Positions 1-7,927 of a stretch of 8,472 nt of DNA are shown one piece after another. Source of the DNA: Comamonadaceae bacterium (GTDB taxonomy: Bacteria; Pseudomonadota; Gammaproteobacteria; Burkholderiales; Burkholderiaceae_C). Below the pieces are notes generated by a model. It did no database searches. It worked only from the letters and a program-made list of their open reading frames with translations, and was not told the DNA's origin. The stretch lies in assembly GCA_027490485.1 (NCBI GenBank), contig JAIXYA010000215.1, forward strand, positions 1 to 8,472, in the 5' to 3' direction. The translations under genes and the position numbers were made by a program. Within the stretch, counting starts at the first letter, position 1, and every line of letters begins with the position of its first letter.

Positions 1-840
<840 letters not shown>

Positions 841-1269
841 ATGCTCTGGGTCAAAGCCTTTCACATCATTTTCGTGGCCAGTTGGTTTGCTGGCTTGTTT
901 TATTTGCCGCGTATCTTTGTCAATTTGGCCATGGTCCCGCCGGATTCGGTTGCAGAGCGGGAACGCCTGCTGTTGATGGCACGAAAACTCATGCGCTTCA
1001 TGACCATCCTGATGGTGCCTGCCTTGGGGCTGGGTTTGTGGCTGTGGTTGGGCTACGGCATCGGCGGCAACCCGCAAGCCGATTGGATGAGTCTCAAATT
1101 GGCGGTTGTCGTTCTGACTTTGGGCTACCACCACCTGTGTATGCGCCACCTCAAGCACTTTGAGTCGGGCCAAGCTTCGCACTCCCATGTTTGGTACCGC
1201 TGGTTCAACGAAGCCCCTGTGCTGCTGATGGTGGCCGCTGTGCTGTTGGTGGTGCTCAAACCCTTCTAA
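841..1269 (+). CDS. hemJ: HemJ-type protoporphyrinogen IX oxidase (UPF0093 / CopD-like membrane protein)
   Basis: HemJ is an inner-membrane protein that oxidises protoporphyrinogen IX to protoporphyrin IX late in heme synthesis, in bacteria that do not rely on HemG or HemY. The 142-residue product has the usual family length and about four hydrophobic segments (roughly 3-22, 51-72, 82-99 and 126-140). Family signatures are the N-terminal WVKAFHIIFVASWFAGLFYLPR with conserved His8, Lys86 in the third segment, GYHH at 95-98, RWFNE at 120-124, and the ending VVLKPF. In the family an N-terminal-helix histidine is implicated in heme b binding; assigning that role to His8 here is inference. It is divergent from hemB, which supports the heme role, and lies 6 nt upstream of the VanZ-like gene. 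The ATG at 841 starts the family consensus directly, without a Shine-Dalgarno. A generic CopD-family label is the main alternative. Confidence 0.88.
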   Translation: MLWVKAFHIIFVASWFAGLFYLPRIFVNLAMVPPDSVAERERLLLMARKLMRFMTILMVPALGLGLWLWLGYGIGGNPQADWMSLKLAVVVLTLGYHHLCMRHLKHFESGQASHSHVWYRWFNEAPVLLMVAAVLLVVLKPF

Positions 1270-1275
1270 GCGCAT

Positions 1276-2394
1276 ATGAAAGCTTTGCAACGCCGCACCA
1301 CGGCTTGGCCCTTGGCTTGGTTGTGCGTGATGGTCATCGTTTACGCCAGCTTGTACCCCTTTGAAGACTGGCGTAACCAAGACATTGCACCTTGGTCGTT
1401 TGTCAGCGCCCCTTGGCCCAAATACCAAACGCTGTTCGATATGGGCAGCAACCTTTTGGGCTATATGCCTTTGGGTTTTTGGTTGAGTTTGGCCATGTTG
1501 CGTAGCGCCAAACCGCACTGGGCGGCTGTGCTGCTGGGCTTTTTGGGCGCATTGGGCTTGTCTTTTTTCATGGAATGTTCGCAAAGCTACTTGCCCCAGC
1601 GTGTGCCGTCTCATGTAGATTGGCTGTTCAACACATTGGGTGGTTTGATTGGGGCGGTGTTGGCTGCGCTATTGGAGCGACGCGGCTGGCTTTACCGTTG
1701 GGTTCAATTTCGCAAGCGATGGCTTGTTCCTCACGCCAGTGGCAGCTTGGTCTTGATGGTTTTATGGCCCTTGGCTTTGTTGTTTCCAACACCTGTGTTT
1801 CTGGGTTTGGGCAATGTGACTGAAAAATTGCTGGCCTTACTGGAAGATGTGTGGCCACAGGCGACCTTGCCGACACAGCTTTCGCAAACCCTTTTCGCGT
1901 TGGCCCCTTTGCCATCTTGGGTAGAGATGCTGAGCATCGCCGGCAGTTTGAGTGTGGCGGCTTTACTGGGCATGGCAGTGGTTCGCGAGGCTTGGCAGCG
2001 CTTGTCGTGGGTGAGTTTGGTGGTGGTGCTGGCACTTTTAAGCAACACTTTGTCGGCCTCTGTTACCTATGGACCTCAGCACACTTTGTTTTGGTTAACC
2101 CCCTTGACTGTTGCAGGCTTGGGCTTGGGTTGGCTCAGCGCGTTGTTGATGGTGAGACTGCCCGCCGTGGTGTTGATGCGCACCATGTTGCTGCTACAAA
2201 CTGCGGTTCTTTGTGTGGTGAACCTGGTGCCGTCCAGTACCTATTTCGCCCAAACGGTTCAAACCTGGGAGCAAGGAAAATTCATCCGTTTCCATGGTCT
2301 GACCGAGTGGCTAAGTTGGGGTTGGCCTTTTGCCCTGATGGTGTGGGGGGTGATGCACCTGCTCAGCAACTCAACCCGTGCCGAGGCCACCTAG
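1276..2394 (+). CDS. VanZ family integral membrane protein
   Basis: This is a 372-residue polytopic membrane protein with about ten hydrophobic segments (near 11-28, 59-75, 82-100, 118-134, 156-178, 217-236, 244-262, 272-293, 294-318 and 345-364). The first 135 residues form a VanZ-like domain: Asp56 and Asn59 before the second segment, then Glu100, Gln103, Pro107, Arg109, Asp115 and Asn119 in the pattern E-x2-Q-x3-P-x-R-x5-D-x3-N. VanZ was named for a teicoplanin-resistance accessory protein, but most chromosomal VanZ-domain proteins have no established function. Nothing here points to glycopeptide resistance. The C-terminal two thirds is hydrophobic and I do not recognise it. It starts 6 nt after hemJ with no evident Shine-Dalgarno, so translational coupling is likely. 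Its TAG stop is part of a -10-like TAGAAT for the next gene. Confidence 0.85.
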   Translation: MKALQRRTTAWPLAWLCVMVIVYASLYPFEDWRNQDIAPWSFVSAPWPKYQTLFDMGSNLLGYMPLGFWLSLAMLRSAKPHWAAVLLGFLGALGLSFFMECSQSYLPQRVPSHVDWLFNTLGGLIGAVLAALLERRGWLYRWVQFRKRWLVPHASGSLVLMVLWPLALLFPTPVFLGLGNVTEKLLALLEDVWPQATLPTQLSQTLFALAPLPSWVEMLSIAGSLSVAALLGMAVVREAWQRLSWVSLVVVLALLSNTLSASVTYGPQHTLFWLTPLTVAGLGLGWLSALLMVRLPAVVLMRTMLLLQTAVLCVVNLVPSSTYFAQTVQTWEQGKFIRFHGLTEWLSWGWPFALMVWGVMHLLSNSTRAEAT

Positions 2395-2397
2395 AAT
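2392..2397 (+). promoter_or_regulatory. Candidate -10 box (TAGAAT) for a leaderless ferredoxin transcript
   Basis: TAGAAT matches the sigma70 -10 consensus at 5 of 6 positions. It lies 7 nt before the ferredoxin ATG and begins at the TAG stop of the VanZ-like gene. No Shine-Dalgarno precedes the ATG at normal spacing, so transcription starting at or beside the ATG would explain expression. No clear -35 is visible 16-18 nt upstream. The stop codon supplies half of the match, so chance is a real possibility. Confidence 0.35.
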
Positions 2398-2404
2398 CAC
2401 TTGC

Positions 2405-2740
2405 ATGACTGAAGACAGCTATTTCAAACACCATGTGTTCTTTTGCCTCAACCAGCGCGATACGCCAGACGCTTGTTGCGGCAACCACCAAGCACAGGAC
2501 GCTTGGAAGCATTGCAAAACCCAGGTCAAAGCTTTGGGTCTCAACGGCGCAGGCGGTGTGCGCATCAACCAAGCCGGATGTCTGGACCGTTGTGCCGGGG
2601 GACCTGTGTTGGTGGTTTACCCAGAAGCCGTTTGGTACACCTATGTGGACAAGCAAGACATTGATGAAATCATCAGTTCGCACCTTCAGCAAGGCAAAGT
2701 GGTCGAGCGCCTAAAGCTTGAATCAGATGTCGGTCGCTAA
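2405..2740 (+). CDS. Thioredoxin-like [2Fe-2S] ferredoxin
   Basis: This 111-residue soluble protein belongs to the thioredoxin-fold [2Fe-2S] ferredoxins (Shethna-type, related to the NuoE C-terminal domain), which carry single electrons. Its partner is unknown. Signature segments are KHHVFFCLNQR with Cys14, ACC (Cys24, Cys25), HCK (Cys37), GGVRINQAGCLDRCAGGP with Cys59 and Cys63, and VVYPEAVWYTYVDKQDIDEI near the end. Cys14 plus Cys59-x3-Cys63 and one of Cys24, Cys25 or Cys37 are the likely cluster ligands. I start it at the ATG at 2405, which opens MTEDSYFKHHVFFC. An in-frame upstream ATG at 2378 would add nine residues that do not look like the family and would overlap the preceding gene. 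The hydrolase ATG follows after 2 nt, indicating an operon. Confidence 0.9.
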   Translation: MTEDSYFKHHVFFCLNQRDTPDACCGNHQAQDAWKHCKTQVKALGLNGAGGVRINQAGCLDRCAGGPVLVVYPEAVWYTYVDKQDIDEIISSHLQQGKVVERLKLESDVGR

Positions 2741-2742
2741 CC

Positions 2743-3366
2743 ATGGCCGCTTCTGCGCAAACGCTGTGGCTTGAGCTGCCAGGCGGGCGTCACCGAGCTG
2801 TACTAGAAAAAGCTGCCACCCCTGCCAAAGGCTTGGCCTATGTCGCCCACCCCCATCCTTTGTTTGGCGGCACCATGGACAACAAGGTGGTGCAAACCTT
2901 GTCACGCGCCTATGTGCAGTCGGGCTGGGATTGTTTGCGCTTTAACTTTCGCGGCGTGGACCAAAGCGAGGGTGTGTATGACGAGGGACTTGGCGAAACC
3001 GACGATGTCCTTGCAGCTTTGCGCCAACTCGCCCCCGAAGGCCCCCTGGCTTTGGCGGGTTTTTCATTCGGCGCGTATCTGGTTTGTCAGGCAATTTCGC
3101 AACTGTGGCCCAGCCAGCGCTTAGAAAAAATTGTTTTGGTGGGCACCGCCGTTACCCATTTCCACCCAACTCCTTTGCCGCCAGCGTTGCATGACCAAAC
3201 TTTGCTGGTACATGGCGATAGCGACGACACGGTTGCTTTGCCCGCTGTGTTGCAGTGGGCCGCCCCCCAAAGCTTGCCTGTGATGGTGGTGCCAGCGTGT
3301 GGTCATTTCTTTCATGGACAATTACCGCAGTTGAAGTCATTGGTCTTGCGGCATTTGCGCGCATGA
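2743..3366 (+). CDS. Small alpha/beta hydrolase of unknown substrate
   Basis: This is a 207-residue cytosolic alpha/beta-hydrolase with no signal peptide. It belongs to the group with the N-terminal signature HPHPLFGGTMDNKVVQ (residues 36-51) and LRFNFRGVDQSEG (65-77). The nucleophile elbow is GFSFG with Ser108. The acid is probably Asp161 in HGDSDDTV, and the base is His188 in CGHFFHG, so a complete Ser-Asp-His triad is present. Members are often annotated as dienelactone-hydrolase-like or generic hydrolases, and the physiological substrate is not known. The ATG is 2 nt after the ferredoxin stop and has no good Shine-Dalgarno of its own, so it is probably translated by coupling. The adjacent carboxypeptidase gene begins 27 nt downstream. 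The fold assignment is secure, the reaction is not. Confidence 0.88.
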   Translation: MAASAQTLWLELPGGRHRAVLEKAATPAKGLAYVAHPHPLFGGTMDNKVVQTLSRAYVQSGWDCLRFNFRGVDQSEGVYDEGLGETDDVLAALRQLAPEGPLALAGFSFGAYLVCQAISQLWPSQRLEKIVLVGTAVTHFHPTPLPPALHDQTLLVHGDSDDTVALPAVLQWAAPQSLPVMVVPACGHFFHGQLPQLKSLVLRHLRA

Positions 3367-3393
3367 CAAGCGTTTTTCCTTCTAGGTAAAGTT

Positions 3394-4545
3394 ATGAATT
3401 TGTTGCGTGTGTCTTTATTGTTTTTGGCGCTCTTCTCTGCCAATGTATTTGCCCAAACGCCAGAGCCGCCTGAAATCGCCGCCAAGGCGTATTTGTTGAT
3501 CGATATCACCGCCAACCAAGTTTTGGCGCAACGCCAAGCCGACGCCCCTGTTGAACCCGCTTCTTTGACCAAGTTGATGACAGCTTATTTGGTGTTTGAT
3601 GCTTTGCGCGCTAAAAAAATCAGCCTGCAACAAACCCTTTCCGTGAGCGAGGCCGCCTGGAAAATGTCCGGCTCGCGCATGTTTATCGACCCCAAAATGC
3701 AAGTGCCAGTGGAAGACCTGATCAAAGGCATGATTGTGCAATCGGGGAACGATGCCACCATGGCTTTGGCTGAGGGTGTGGGCGGTACCAAAGCCCATTT
3801 TGTGGCCATGATGAACGCGCAGGCCAAGGCTTTGGGCATGAACGGCACCGCCTACAAAAATCCCGAGGGATTGACCGAAGCAGGGCATATTACCACCGCA
3901 CGCGATTTGTCCATATTGGCCACCCGATTGATGCAAGATTTCCCCAGCTTTGTGGGCTATTACGCCATTCAAAAATACCGCTACCCCGGTACCCCGGCCG
4001 CCAATGACACCAATCGCAACTTGCTGTTGTTTCGCGATCCGACGGTTGATGGCTTGAAAACCGGCCACACCGATGCTGCCGGCTATTGCTTGGTGGCCAC
4101 CGCCAAGCGCGATTTTCCCAATTTGCCAGCACGGCGCTTGTTGGCCATTGTGCTGGGAGCCAGCAGCGAAAACGCCCGCGCCGAAGAAGCGCAAAAGCTG
4201 CTCAATTGGGGTTACACCGCCTATGACGGCATCAAATTGTTCGAGGCTAACCAAGCGGTGGTGACGCCATCGGTATGGAAGGGCTTGGCCGACAGTGTGC
4301 CTTTGGGCCGCCCCCAAGCCATTGTGGTGGCGGTGCCACAAGGCCAGGCCTCTCGCATCAAAACGCAGGTGATCCGCCCAGACCCCTTATACGCACCCCT
4401 GCAACTGAACCAAACCGTCGCCACCCTGAAGGTTTTCTTAGATCAAGCCCCATTGAGCGAAATGCCTTTGTTGGCGCTCAAGCCTGTGCCAGAGGCCGGA
4501 TGGTTTGGCAGAACCTATGACTCTCTTAAGTTGTGGGTAAGGTAG
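3394..4545 (+). CDS. D-alanyl-D-alanine carboxypeptidase, PBP5/PBP6 (DacA/DacC) family
   Basis: This periplasmic enzyme removes the terminal D-alanine from peptidoglycan pentapeptides and thereby limits cross-linking. It is a serine penicillin-binding protein. The 383-residue precursor has an N-terminal signal peptide, with likely cleavage after Ala20 (ANVFA/Q). The three active-site motifs are intact: SLTK at 57-60 (nucleophile Ser57), SGN at 117-119, and KTGH at 222-225. A PBP5-like beta-rich C-terminal domain follows, and the last ~15 residues (GWFGRTYDSLKLWVR) form an amphipathic helix typical of the membrane anchor of this family. An AGGT Shine-Dalgarno (3384-3387) precedes the ATG with suitable spacing. 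It lies 27 nt after the hydrolase and ends 108 nt before rpsL. The sequence does not clearly separate DacA from DacC. Confidence 0.97.
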   Translation: MNLLRVSLLFLALFSANVFAQTPEPPEIAAKAYLLIDITANQVLAQRQADAPVEPASLTKLMTAYLVFDALRAKKISLQQTLSVSEAAWKMSGSRMFIDPKMQVPVEDLIKGMIVQSGNDATMALAEGVGGTKAHFVAMMNAQAKALGMNGTAYKNPEGLTEAGHITTARDLSILATRLMQDFPSFVGYYAIQKYRYPGTPAANDTNRNLLLFRDPTVDGLKTGHTDAAGYCLVATAKRDFPNLPARRLLAIVLGASSENARAEEAQKLLNWGYTAYDGIKLFEANQAVVTPSVWKGLADSVPLGRPQAIVVAVPQGQASRIKTQVIRPDPLYAPLQLNQTVATLKVFLDQAPLSEMPLLALKPVPEAGWFGRTYDSLKLWVR

Positions 4546-4565
4546 GCGCTCGCTAACTTAAATGC

Positions 4566-4595
4566 TTGCCAGCGAAGACAAGGCACTGTTATACT
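4566..4595 (+). promoter_or_regulatory. Sigma70-type promoter of the str operon (TTGCCA - 18 nt - TATACT)
   Basis: The -35 TTGCCA at 4566-4571 and the -10 TATACT at 4590-4595 each match the consensus at 5 of 6 positions and are 18 nt apart. The predicted transcription start is near 4601-4603, leaving a leader of about 50 nt before the rpsL ATG. This is the strongest promoter-like sequence I can see in the window, and its position fits a highly expressed ribosomal-protein operon. The start site is inferred. Confidence 0.8.
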
Positions 4596-4604
4596 GTCAG
4601 GCTT

Positions 4605-4650
4605 TTCGGAATTAATCCGAACCACCTGTTTCAAACGTTGAAGGACGTTT
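4605..4650 (+). promoter_or_regulatory. rpsL 5' leader with two hairpins, the second holding the Shine-Dalgarno in its loop
   Basis: Hairpin 1: TTCGGA (4605-4610), loop ATTAA, TCCGAA (4616-4621). It lies only a few bases from the predicted transcript 5' end. Hairpin 2: AAACGT (4633-4638), loop TGAAGG, ACGTTT (4645-4650). The loop and its 3' edge contain the AAGGA ribosome-binding site (4641-4645), and the stem ends 3 nt before the ATG. Both stems are perfect 6-bp repeats. Hairpin 2 could modulate access of the ribosome to rpsL, and hairpin 1 could protect the 5' end. Both functions are inference. Confidence 0.5.
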
Positions 4651-4653
4651 TCA

Positions 4654-5031
4654 ATGCCAACCATCAATCAATTGGTGCGCCACGGACGTGAAGTCGAGAA
4701 GACCAAGTCCAAAAGCCCCGCGATGCAAAACTCGCCCCAACGCCGTGGCGTTTGCACACGTGTTTACACCACCACACCTAAAAAACCAAACTCTGCGCTT
4801 CGTAAAGTCGCCAAGGTGCGCTTGACCAACGGTTTCGAAGTGATTTCGTACATCGGTGGTGAAGGCCACAACTTACAAGAGCACTCTGTGGTCTTGGTTC
4901 GTGGTGGTCGTGTCAAAGACTTGCCCGGTGTGCGCTACCACATCGTCCGCGGCTCTCTCGACTTGCAAGGCGTTAAAGACCGCAAGCAATCGCGCTCCAA
5001 ATACGGCGCAAAGCGCCCCAAGGCTAAGTAA
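4654..5031 (+). CDS. rpsL: 30S ribosomal protein S12
   Basis: S12 sits at the decoding centre of the small subunit and controls tRNA selection accuracy. The 125-residue product begins [12 protein letters not shown] and contains [30 protein letters not shown] and [16 protein letters not shown]. Lys43, Lys44 and Lys88 (counting Met1), the classic streptomycin-resistance positions, are all wild type, so streptomycin resistance through S12 is not expected. Asp89 in KDLPG is the residue methylthiolated by RimO in many bacteria. The Shine-Dalgarno AAGGA ends 8 nt before the ATG. It is the first gene of the str operon, downstream of its own promoter. Identification is certain. Confidence 0.99.
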   Translation: MPTINQLVRHGREVEKTKSKSPAMQNSPQRRGVCTRVYTTTPKKPNSALRKVAKVRLTNGFEVISYIGGEGHNLQEHSVVLVRGGRVKDLPGVRYHIVRGSLDLQGVKDRKQSRSKYGAKRPKAK

Positions 5032-5193
5032 TACCGGGTTTCCCGGTTCGTTTAGGTGCTGTTCCCCGCGTGGCGCGGTGGTTCAGCGTAGTGGCCCGAA
5101 GCACAAAATTGTTTGTGTGGGTCGAGTAAGTGGGGGTTTTTTGGCTCCCGCGGTGCCCAGTTTGGGTGCCAACTGAATCAAAGAGGTGAAAAA
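5032..5193 (+). promoter_or_regulatory. Structured rpsL-rpsG intercistronic region, candidate S7 autoregulatory site
   Basis: This 162-nt spacer holds four consecutive inverted repeats. (1) ACCGGG/CCCGGT at 5033-5038 and 5042-5047, loop TTT. (2) CCGCG/CGCGG at 5066-5070 and 5074-5078. (3) A long hairpin at 5093-5123, GGCCC then GCACAAA, loop ATTG, TTTGTGT then GGGTC, with a GAA bulge and two G-U pairs. (4) GGTGCCCA/TGGGTGCC at 5152-5159 and 5163-5170, with tandem G-U pairs. None has a following T-run, so they are not canonical terminators. In E. coli, S7 represses its own translation by binding the rpsL-rpsG spacer. An equivalent role here is inferred from position. The rpsG Shine-Dalgarno AGAGGTGA (5182-5189) follows the last hairpin. 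Confidence 0.5.
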
Positions 5194-5664
5194 ATGCCAC
5201 GTCGTCGCGAAGTCCCGAAACGGGAAATACTGCCGGACCCAAAGTACGGCAACATCGAGCTCTCCAAATTCATGAATGTGGTGATGGAAAGCGGCAAAAA
5301 GGCTGTCGCTGAACGCATCATTTACGGTGCCTTAGAGCAAATCCAGGCCAAATCTGGCAAAGATCCCGTCGAGCTTTTCAGCCACGCCATCAACAATGTC
5401 AAGCCCATGGTCGAGGTCAAATCTCGTCGCGTAGGTGGTGCCAACTACCAAGTACCTGTTGAGGTGCGTCCTGTTCGTCGCTTGGCCTTGTCCATGCGCT
5501 GGATCAAGGAAGCCGCTCGCAAGCGTGGCGAAAAATCCATGGCTCTGCGTCTGGCTAACGAGTTGCTTGAGGCTGCTGAAGGTCGTGGCGGCGCCATGAA
5601 AAAGCGTGACGAAGTTCACCGTATGGCCGAAGCCAACAAAGCGTTCTCTCACTTCCGCTTTTAA
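5194..5664 (+). CDS. rpsG: 30S ribosomal protein S7
   Basis: S7 is a primary 16S rRNA-binding protein that nucleates assembly of the 30S head and lies near the E-site tRNA. In E. coli it is also the translational repressor of the str operon. The 156-residue product has the common family length, with the basic N-terminal arm [20 protein letters not shown], the core [24 protein letters not shown], the conserved [25 protein letters not shown], and the C-terminal [13 protein letters not shown]. The ATG at 5194 has a strong Shine-Dalgarno (AGAGGTGA) 4 nt upstream. An in-frame upstream ATG at 5113 would run through the structured spacer and adds nothing S7-like. It is the second gene of the str operon, 162 nt after rpsL. 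Confidence 0.99.
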   Translation: MPRRREVPKREILPDPKYGNIELSKFMNVVMESGKKAVAERIIYGALEQIQAKSGKDPVELFSHAINNVKPMVEVKSRRVGGANYQVPVEVRPVRRLALSMRWIKEAARKRGEKSMALRLANELLEAAEGRGGAMKKRDEVHRMAEANKAFSHFRF

Positions 5665-5819
5665 GAGCGCCCGCACAAGCGGGTCTCTTGCTTTGCTGGG
5701 GTTGTCGACGTGCTGTCACGTTTTGTTCGTGCAACCCCCTTAGACTGAGATTCGCTCGCTACCCATCACAAGTGGCGCAGCGCTTTTTGTTTTTAAATTG
5801 ATTCCCCAAGAGGTTGACC
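5665..5819 (+). promoter_or_regulatory. Structured rpsG-fusA intercistronic region
   Basis: The 155 nt between rpsG and fusA contain several inverted repeats. AAGAG-CG-CCCGC / GCGGG-T-CTCTT spans 5663-5689 with loop ACAA and overlaps the rpsG stop. GGGGTTG (5698-5704) pairs with CAACCCC (5732-5738), enclosing ACGTG/CACGT (5708-5712 and 5717-5721). A weak stem AAGTG/CGCTT (5770-5774 and 5781-5785) is followed by a T-rich run to 5794. This last element resembles a weak intrinsic terminator or attenuator, but its stem is only 5 bp with one G-U pair. The fusA Shine-Dalgarno AGAGG lies at 5809-5813, with 6 nt to the ATG. The region's role in processing or attenuation is not established. Confidence 0.4.
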
Positions 5820-7922
5820 ATGGCACGCAAGACTCCTATCGAGCGCTATAGAAACATCGGTATTTCTGCCCACATTGATGCGGGCAAAACCACCACCACA
5901 GAGCGCATTCTTTTTTATACCGGCGTGAACCACAAAATCGGTGAAGTTCACGACGGCGCAGCCACCATGGACTGGATGGAGCAAGAGCAAGAGCGTGGCA
6001 TCACCATCACCTCGGCGGCCACCACCTGTTTCTGGAAGGGCATGGATGCTTCTTTCCCAGAGCACCGTATCAACATCATTGACACTCCTGGCCACGTGGA
6101 CTTCACCATCGAGGTGGAGCGTTCCATGCGCGTACTCGACGGTGCTTGTATGGTGTACTGTGCTGTAGGCGGTGTGCAGCCTCAGTCTGAAACCGTGTGG
6201 CGTCAAGCCAATAAATACAAAGTGCCACGCTTGGCCTTTGTCAACAAGATGGACCGCACGGGCGCCAATTTCTTCAAGGTCTATGACCAAATGAAGTTGC
6301 GCTTGAAAGCCAACCCCATTCCCATCGTGATCCCCATTGGCGCCGAAGAAAACTTCCGCGGCGTGGTCGATCTGCGCAAGATGAAAGCCATCATTTGGGA
6401 TGAGGCTTCACAGGGCATGAAGTTCAACTTTGAAGAAATTCCTGCTGACTTGGTGGCGGAAGCTAAAAAATGGCGCGAAAACATGATCGAAGCGGCTGCT
6501 GAAGCCTCTGAAGATTTGATGAACAAATACCTTGAAGAAGGCGATTTGACGGAAGAGGAAATCACCCACGGCTTGCGCGTACGCACCATCGCCAGTGAAA
6601 TTCAGCCAATGATGTGCGGCACTGCGTTCAAAAACAAAGGTGTGCAACGGATGTTGGATGCGGTTATCGAATTGATGCCCTCTCCCATCGACATTCCCCC
6701 TGTAGGCGGCACCGACGAGGATGAAAAAGAAGTTTTCCGCGAAGCTGACGACAAAGAAAAATTCTCCTCTTTGGCTTTCAAGTTGATGACCGACCCGTTT
6801 GTGGGTCAACTCACCTTTGTGCGTGTGTATTCCGGCGTCCTCAAAAAAGGCGACACGGTTTACAACCCCATCAAAGGCAAAAAAGAGCGTATCGGTCGTA
6901 TCGTGCAAATGCACGCCAACAACCGTGAAGAGGTGGATGAAATTTGCGCTGGCGACATCGCTGCTTGCGTGGGTTTGAAAGACGTCACCACCGGCGAAAC
7001 CTTGTGCGATCCCGACAACATCGTGATGCTCGAGCGCATGGTGTTTCCCGAGCCTGTGATTGCACAGGCCGTGGAACCCAAGACCAAAGCCGACCAAGAA
7101 AAAATGGGCATTGCGCTGCAGCGCTTGGCTGCAGAGGATCCATCATTTCGCGTGAAAACCGACGAAGAATCTGGCCAGACCATCATTGCCGGCATGGGCG
7201 AGTTGCACCTCGAGATCATCGTGGACCGTATGAAGCGCGAATTTGGCGTCGAAGCCAACGTCGGCAAGCCCCAAGTGGCTTACCGCGAAACCATTCGCAA
7301 AACCATCGAAGACAGCGAAGGTAAATTTGTTCGTCAGTCCGGCGGTAAAGGACAGTACGGCCATGTGGTGTTCAAAATCGAACCCAATGAAGCCGGCAAA
7401 GGCTTCGAATTCGTTGACGCCATCAAAGGCGGCGTGGTGCCACGTGAATACATTCCTGCGGTTGAAAAAGGTGTCATTGAGGCCTTGACAACAGGCGTGT
7501 TAGCTGGATACCCCGTGGTCGATGTGAAGGTCACATTGCACTTTGGTTCCTACCACGATGTTGACTCTTCAGAGATGGCATTCAAGATGGCTGCGATCTT
7601 TGGTTTCAAAGAAGGTTGCAGAAAAGCCAGTCCCGTCATTTTGGAACCCATGATGGCCGTTGAAGTAGAGACACCCGAAGACTACGCTGGTAACGTGATG
7701 GGCGATTTGTCTTCACGCCGCGGCATGGTGCAAGGCATGGAAGACATGGTCGGTGGCGGCAAAGCCATCAAAGCTGAAGTGCCACTGTCAGAGATGTTTG
7801 GGTACTCCACCACATTGCGATCCATGTCGCAAGGCCGTGCTACCTACTCCATGGAATTCAAGCACTACACCGAAGCCCCTCGTAACGTTGCAGAAGCGAT
7901 CGTTGCAGCAAGGTCTAAGTAA
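5820..7922 (+). CDS. fusA: Elongation factor G (EF-G)
   Basis: EF-G is the translational GTPase that drives tRNA-mRNA translocation and, with ribosome recycling factor, splits post-termination ribosomes. The 700-residue product is full length. The G domain shows the P-loop AHIDAGKT (17-24), switch [12 protein letters not shown] (59-69), DTPGH (88-92, catalytic His92), NKMD (142-145) and GTAFKN (267-272). Domains II-V follow, with [18 protein letters not shown] in domain [23 protein letters not shown] in domain [13 protein letters not shown] in domain IV and [27 protein letters not shown] opening domain V. I choose the ATG at 5820 because AGAGG sits 6 nt upstream. An in-frame TTG at 5814 lies against the Shine-Dalgarno and is not a plausible start. 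Threonine is mostly ACC: 10 of the first 13 threonine codons, with no ACG among them. Confidence 0.99.
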   Translation: MARKTPIERYRNIGISAHIDAGKTTTTERILFYTGVNHKIGEVHDGAATMDWMEQEQERGITITSAATTCFWKGMDASFPEHRINIIDTPGHVDFTIEVERSMRVLDGACMVYCAVGGVQPQSETVWRQANKYKVPRLAFVNKMDRTGANFFKVYDQMKLRLKANPIPIVIPIGAEENFRGVVDLRKMKAIIWDEASQGMKFNFEEIPADLVAEAKKWRENMIEAAAEASEDLMNKYLEEGDLTEEEITHGLRVRTIASEIQPMMCGTAFKNKGVQRMLDAVIELMPSPIDIPPVGGTDEDEKEVFREADDKEKFSSLAFKLMTDPFVGQLTFVRVYSGVLKKGDTVYNPIKGKKERIGRIVQMHANNREEVDEICAGDIAACVGLKDVTTGETLCDPDNIVMLERMVFPEPVIAQAVEPKTKADQEKMGIALQRLAAEDPSFRVKTDEESGQTIIAGMGELHLEIIVDRMKREFGVEANVGKPQVAYRETIRKTIEDSEGKFVRQSGGKGQYGHVVFKIEPNEAGKGFEFVDAIKGGVVPREYIPAVEKGVIEALTTGVLAGYPVVDVKVTLHFGSYHDVDSSEMAFKMAAIFGFKEGCRKASPVILEPMMAVEVETPEDYAGNVMGDLSSRRGMVQGMEDMVGGGKAIKAEVPLSEMFGYSTTLRSMSQGRATYSMEFKHYTEAPRNVAEAIVAARSK

Positions 7923-7927
7923 TACCT

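Noticed and set aside
1276..2394. Glycopeptide resistance gene suggested by the VanZ domain
   Set aside because: No vanA/H/X/R/S-type genes are nearby, and VanZ-domain proteins are common in Gram-negative chromosomes without any resistance role.
2378..2404. Ferredoxin start at the upstream ATG
   Set aside because: It would overlap the VanZ-like gene and add nine residues outside the family consensus.
3415..4341. 308-codon open frame on the minus strand opposite the carboxypeptidase gene
   Set aside because: It is antisense to a gene with intact PBP motifs and signal peptide, is rich in His and Gly as reverse-frame translations of GC-rich genes often are, and matches no family I recognise.
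5113..5193. N-terminally extended S7 starting at 5113
   Set aside because: The extra residues come from the hairpin-rich spacer and do not resemble S7. The ATG at 5194 has a strong Shine-Dalgarno.
5663..5689. Intrinsic terminator after rpsG
   Set aside because: The hairpin is good but only CTCTTGCTTTG follows, with no real T-run, and fusA downstream belongs to the same operon.
5814..5819. TTG start for fusA two codons upstream
   Set aside because: It lies directly against the AGAGG Shine-Dalgarno. The ATG at 5820 has ideal spacing and gives the family-typical start.
6408..7097. 229-codon minus-strand open frame inside fusA
   Set aside because: It is a shadow of the strongly conserved fusA reading frame, with Phe/His-rich composition and no recognisable domain.
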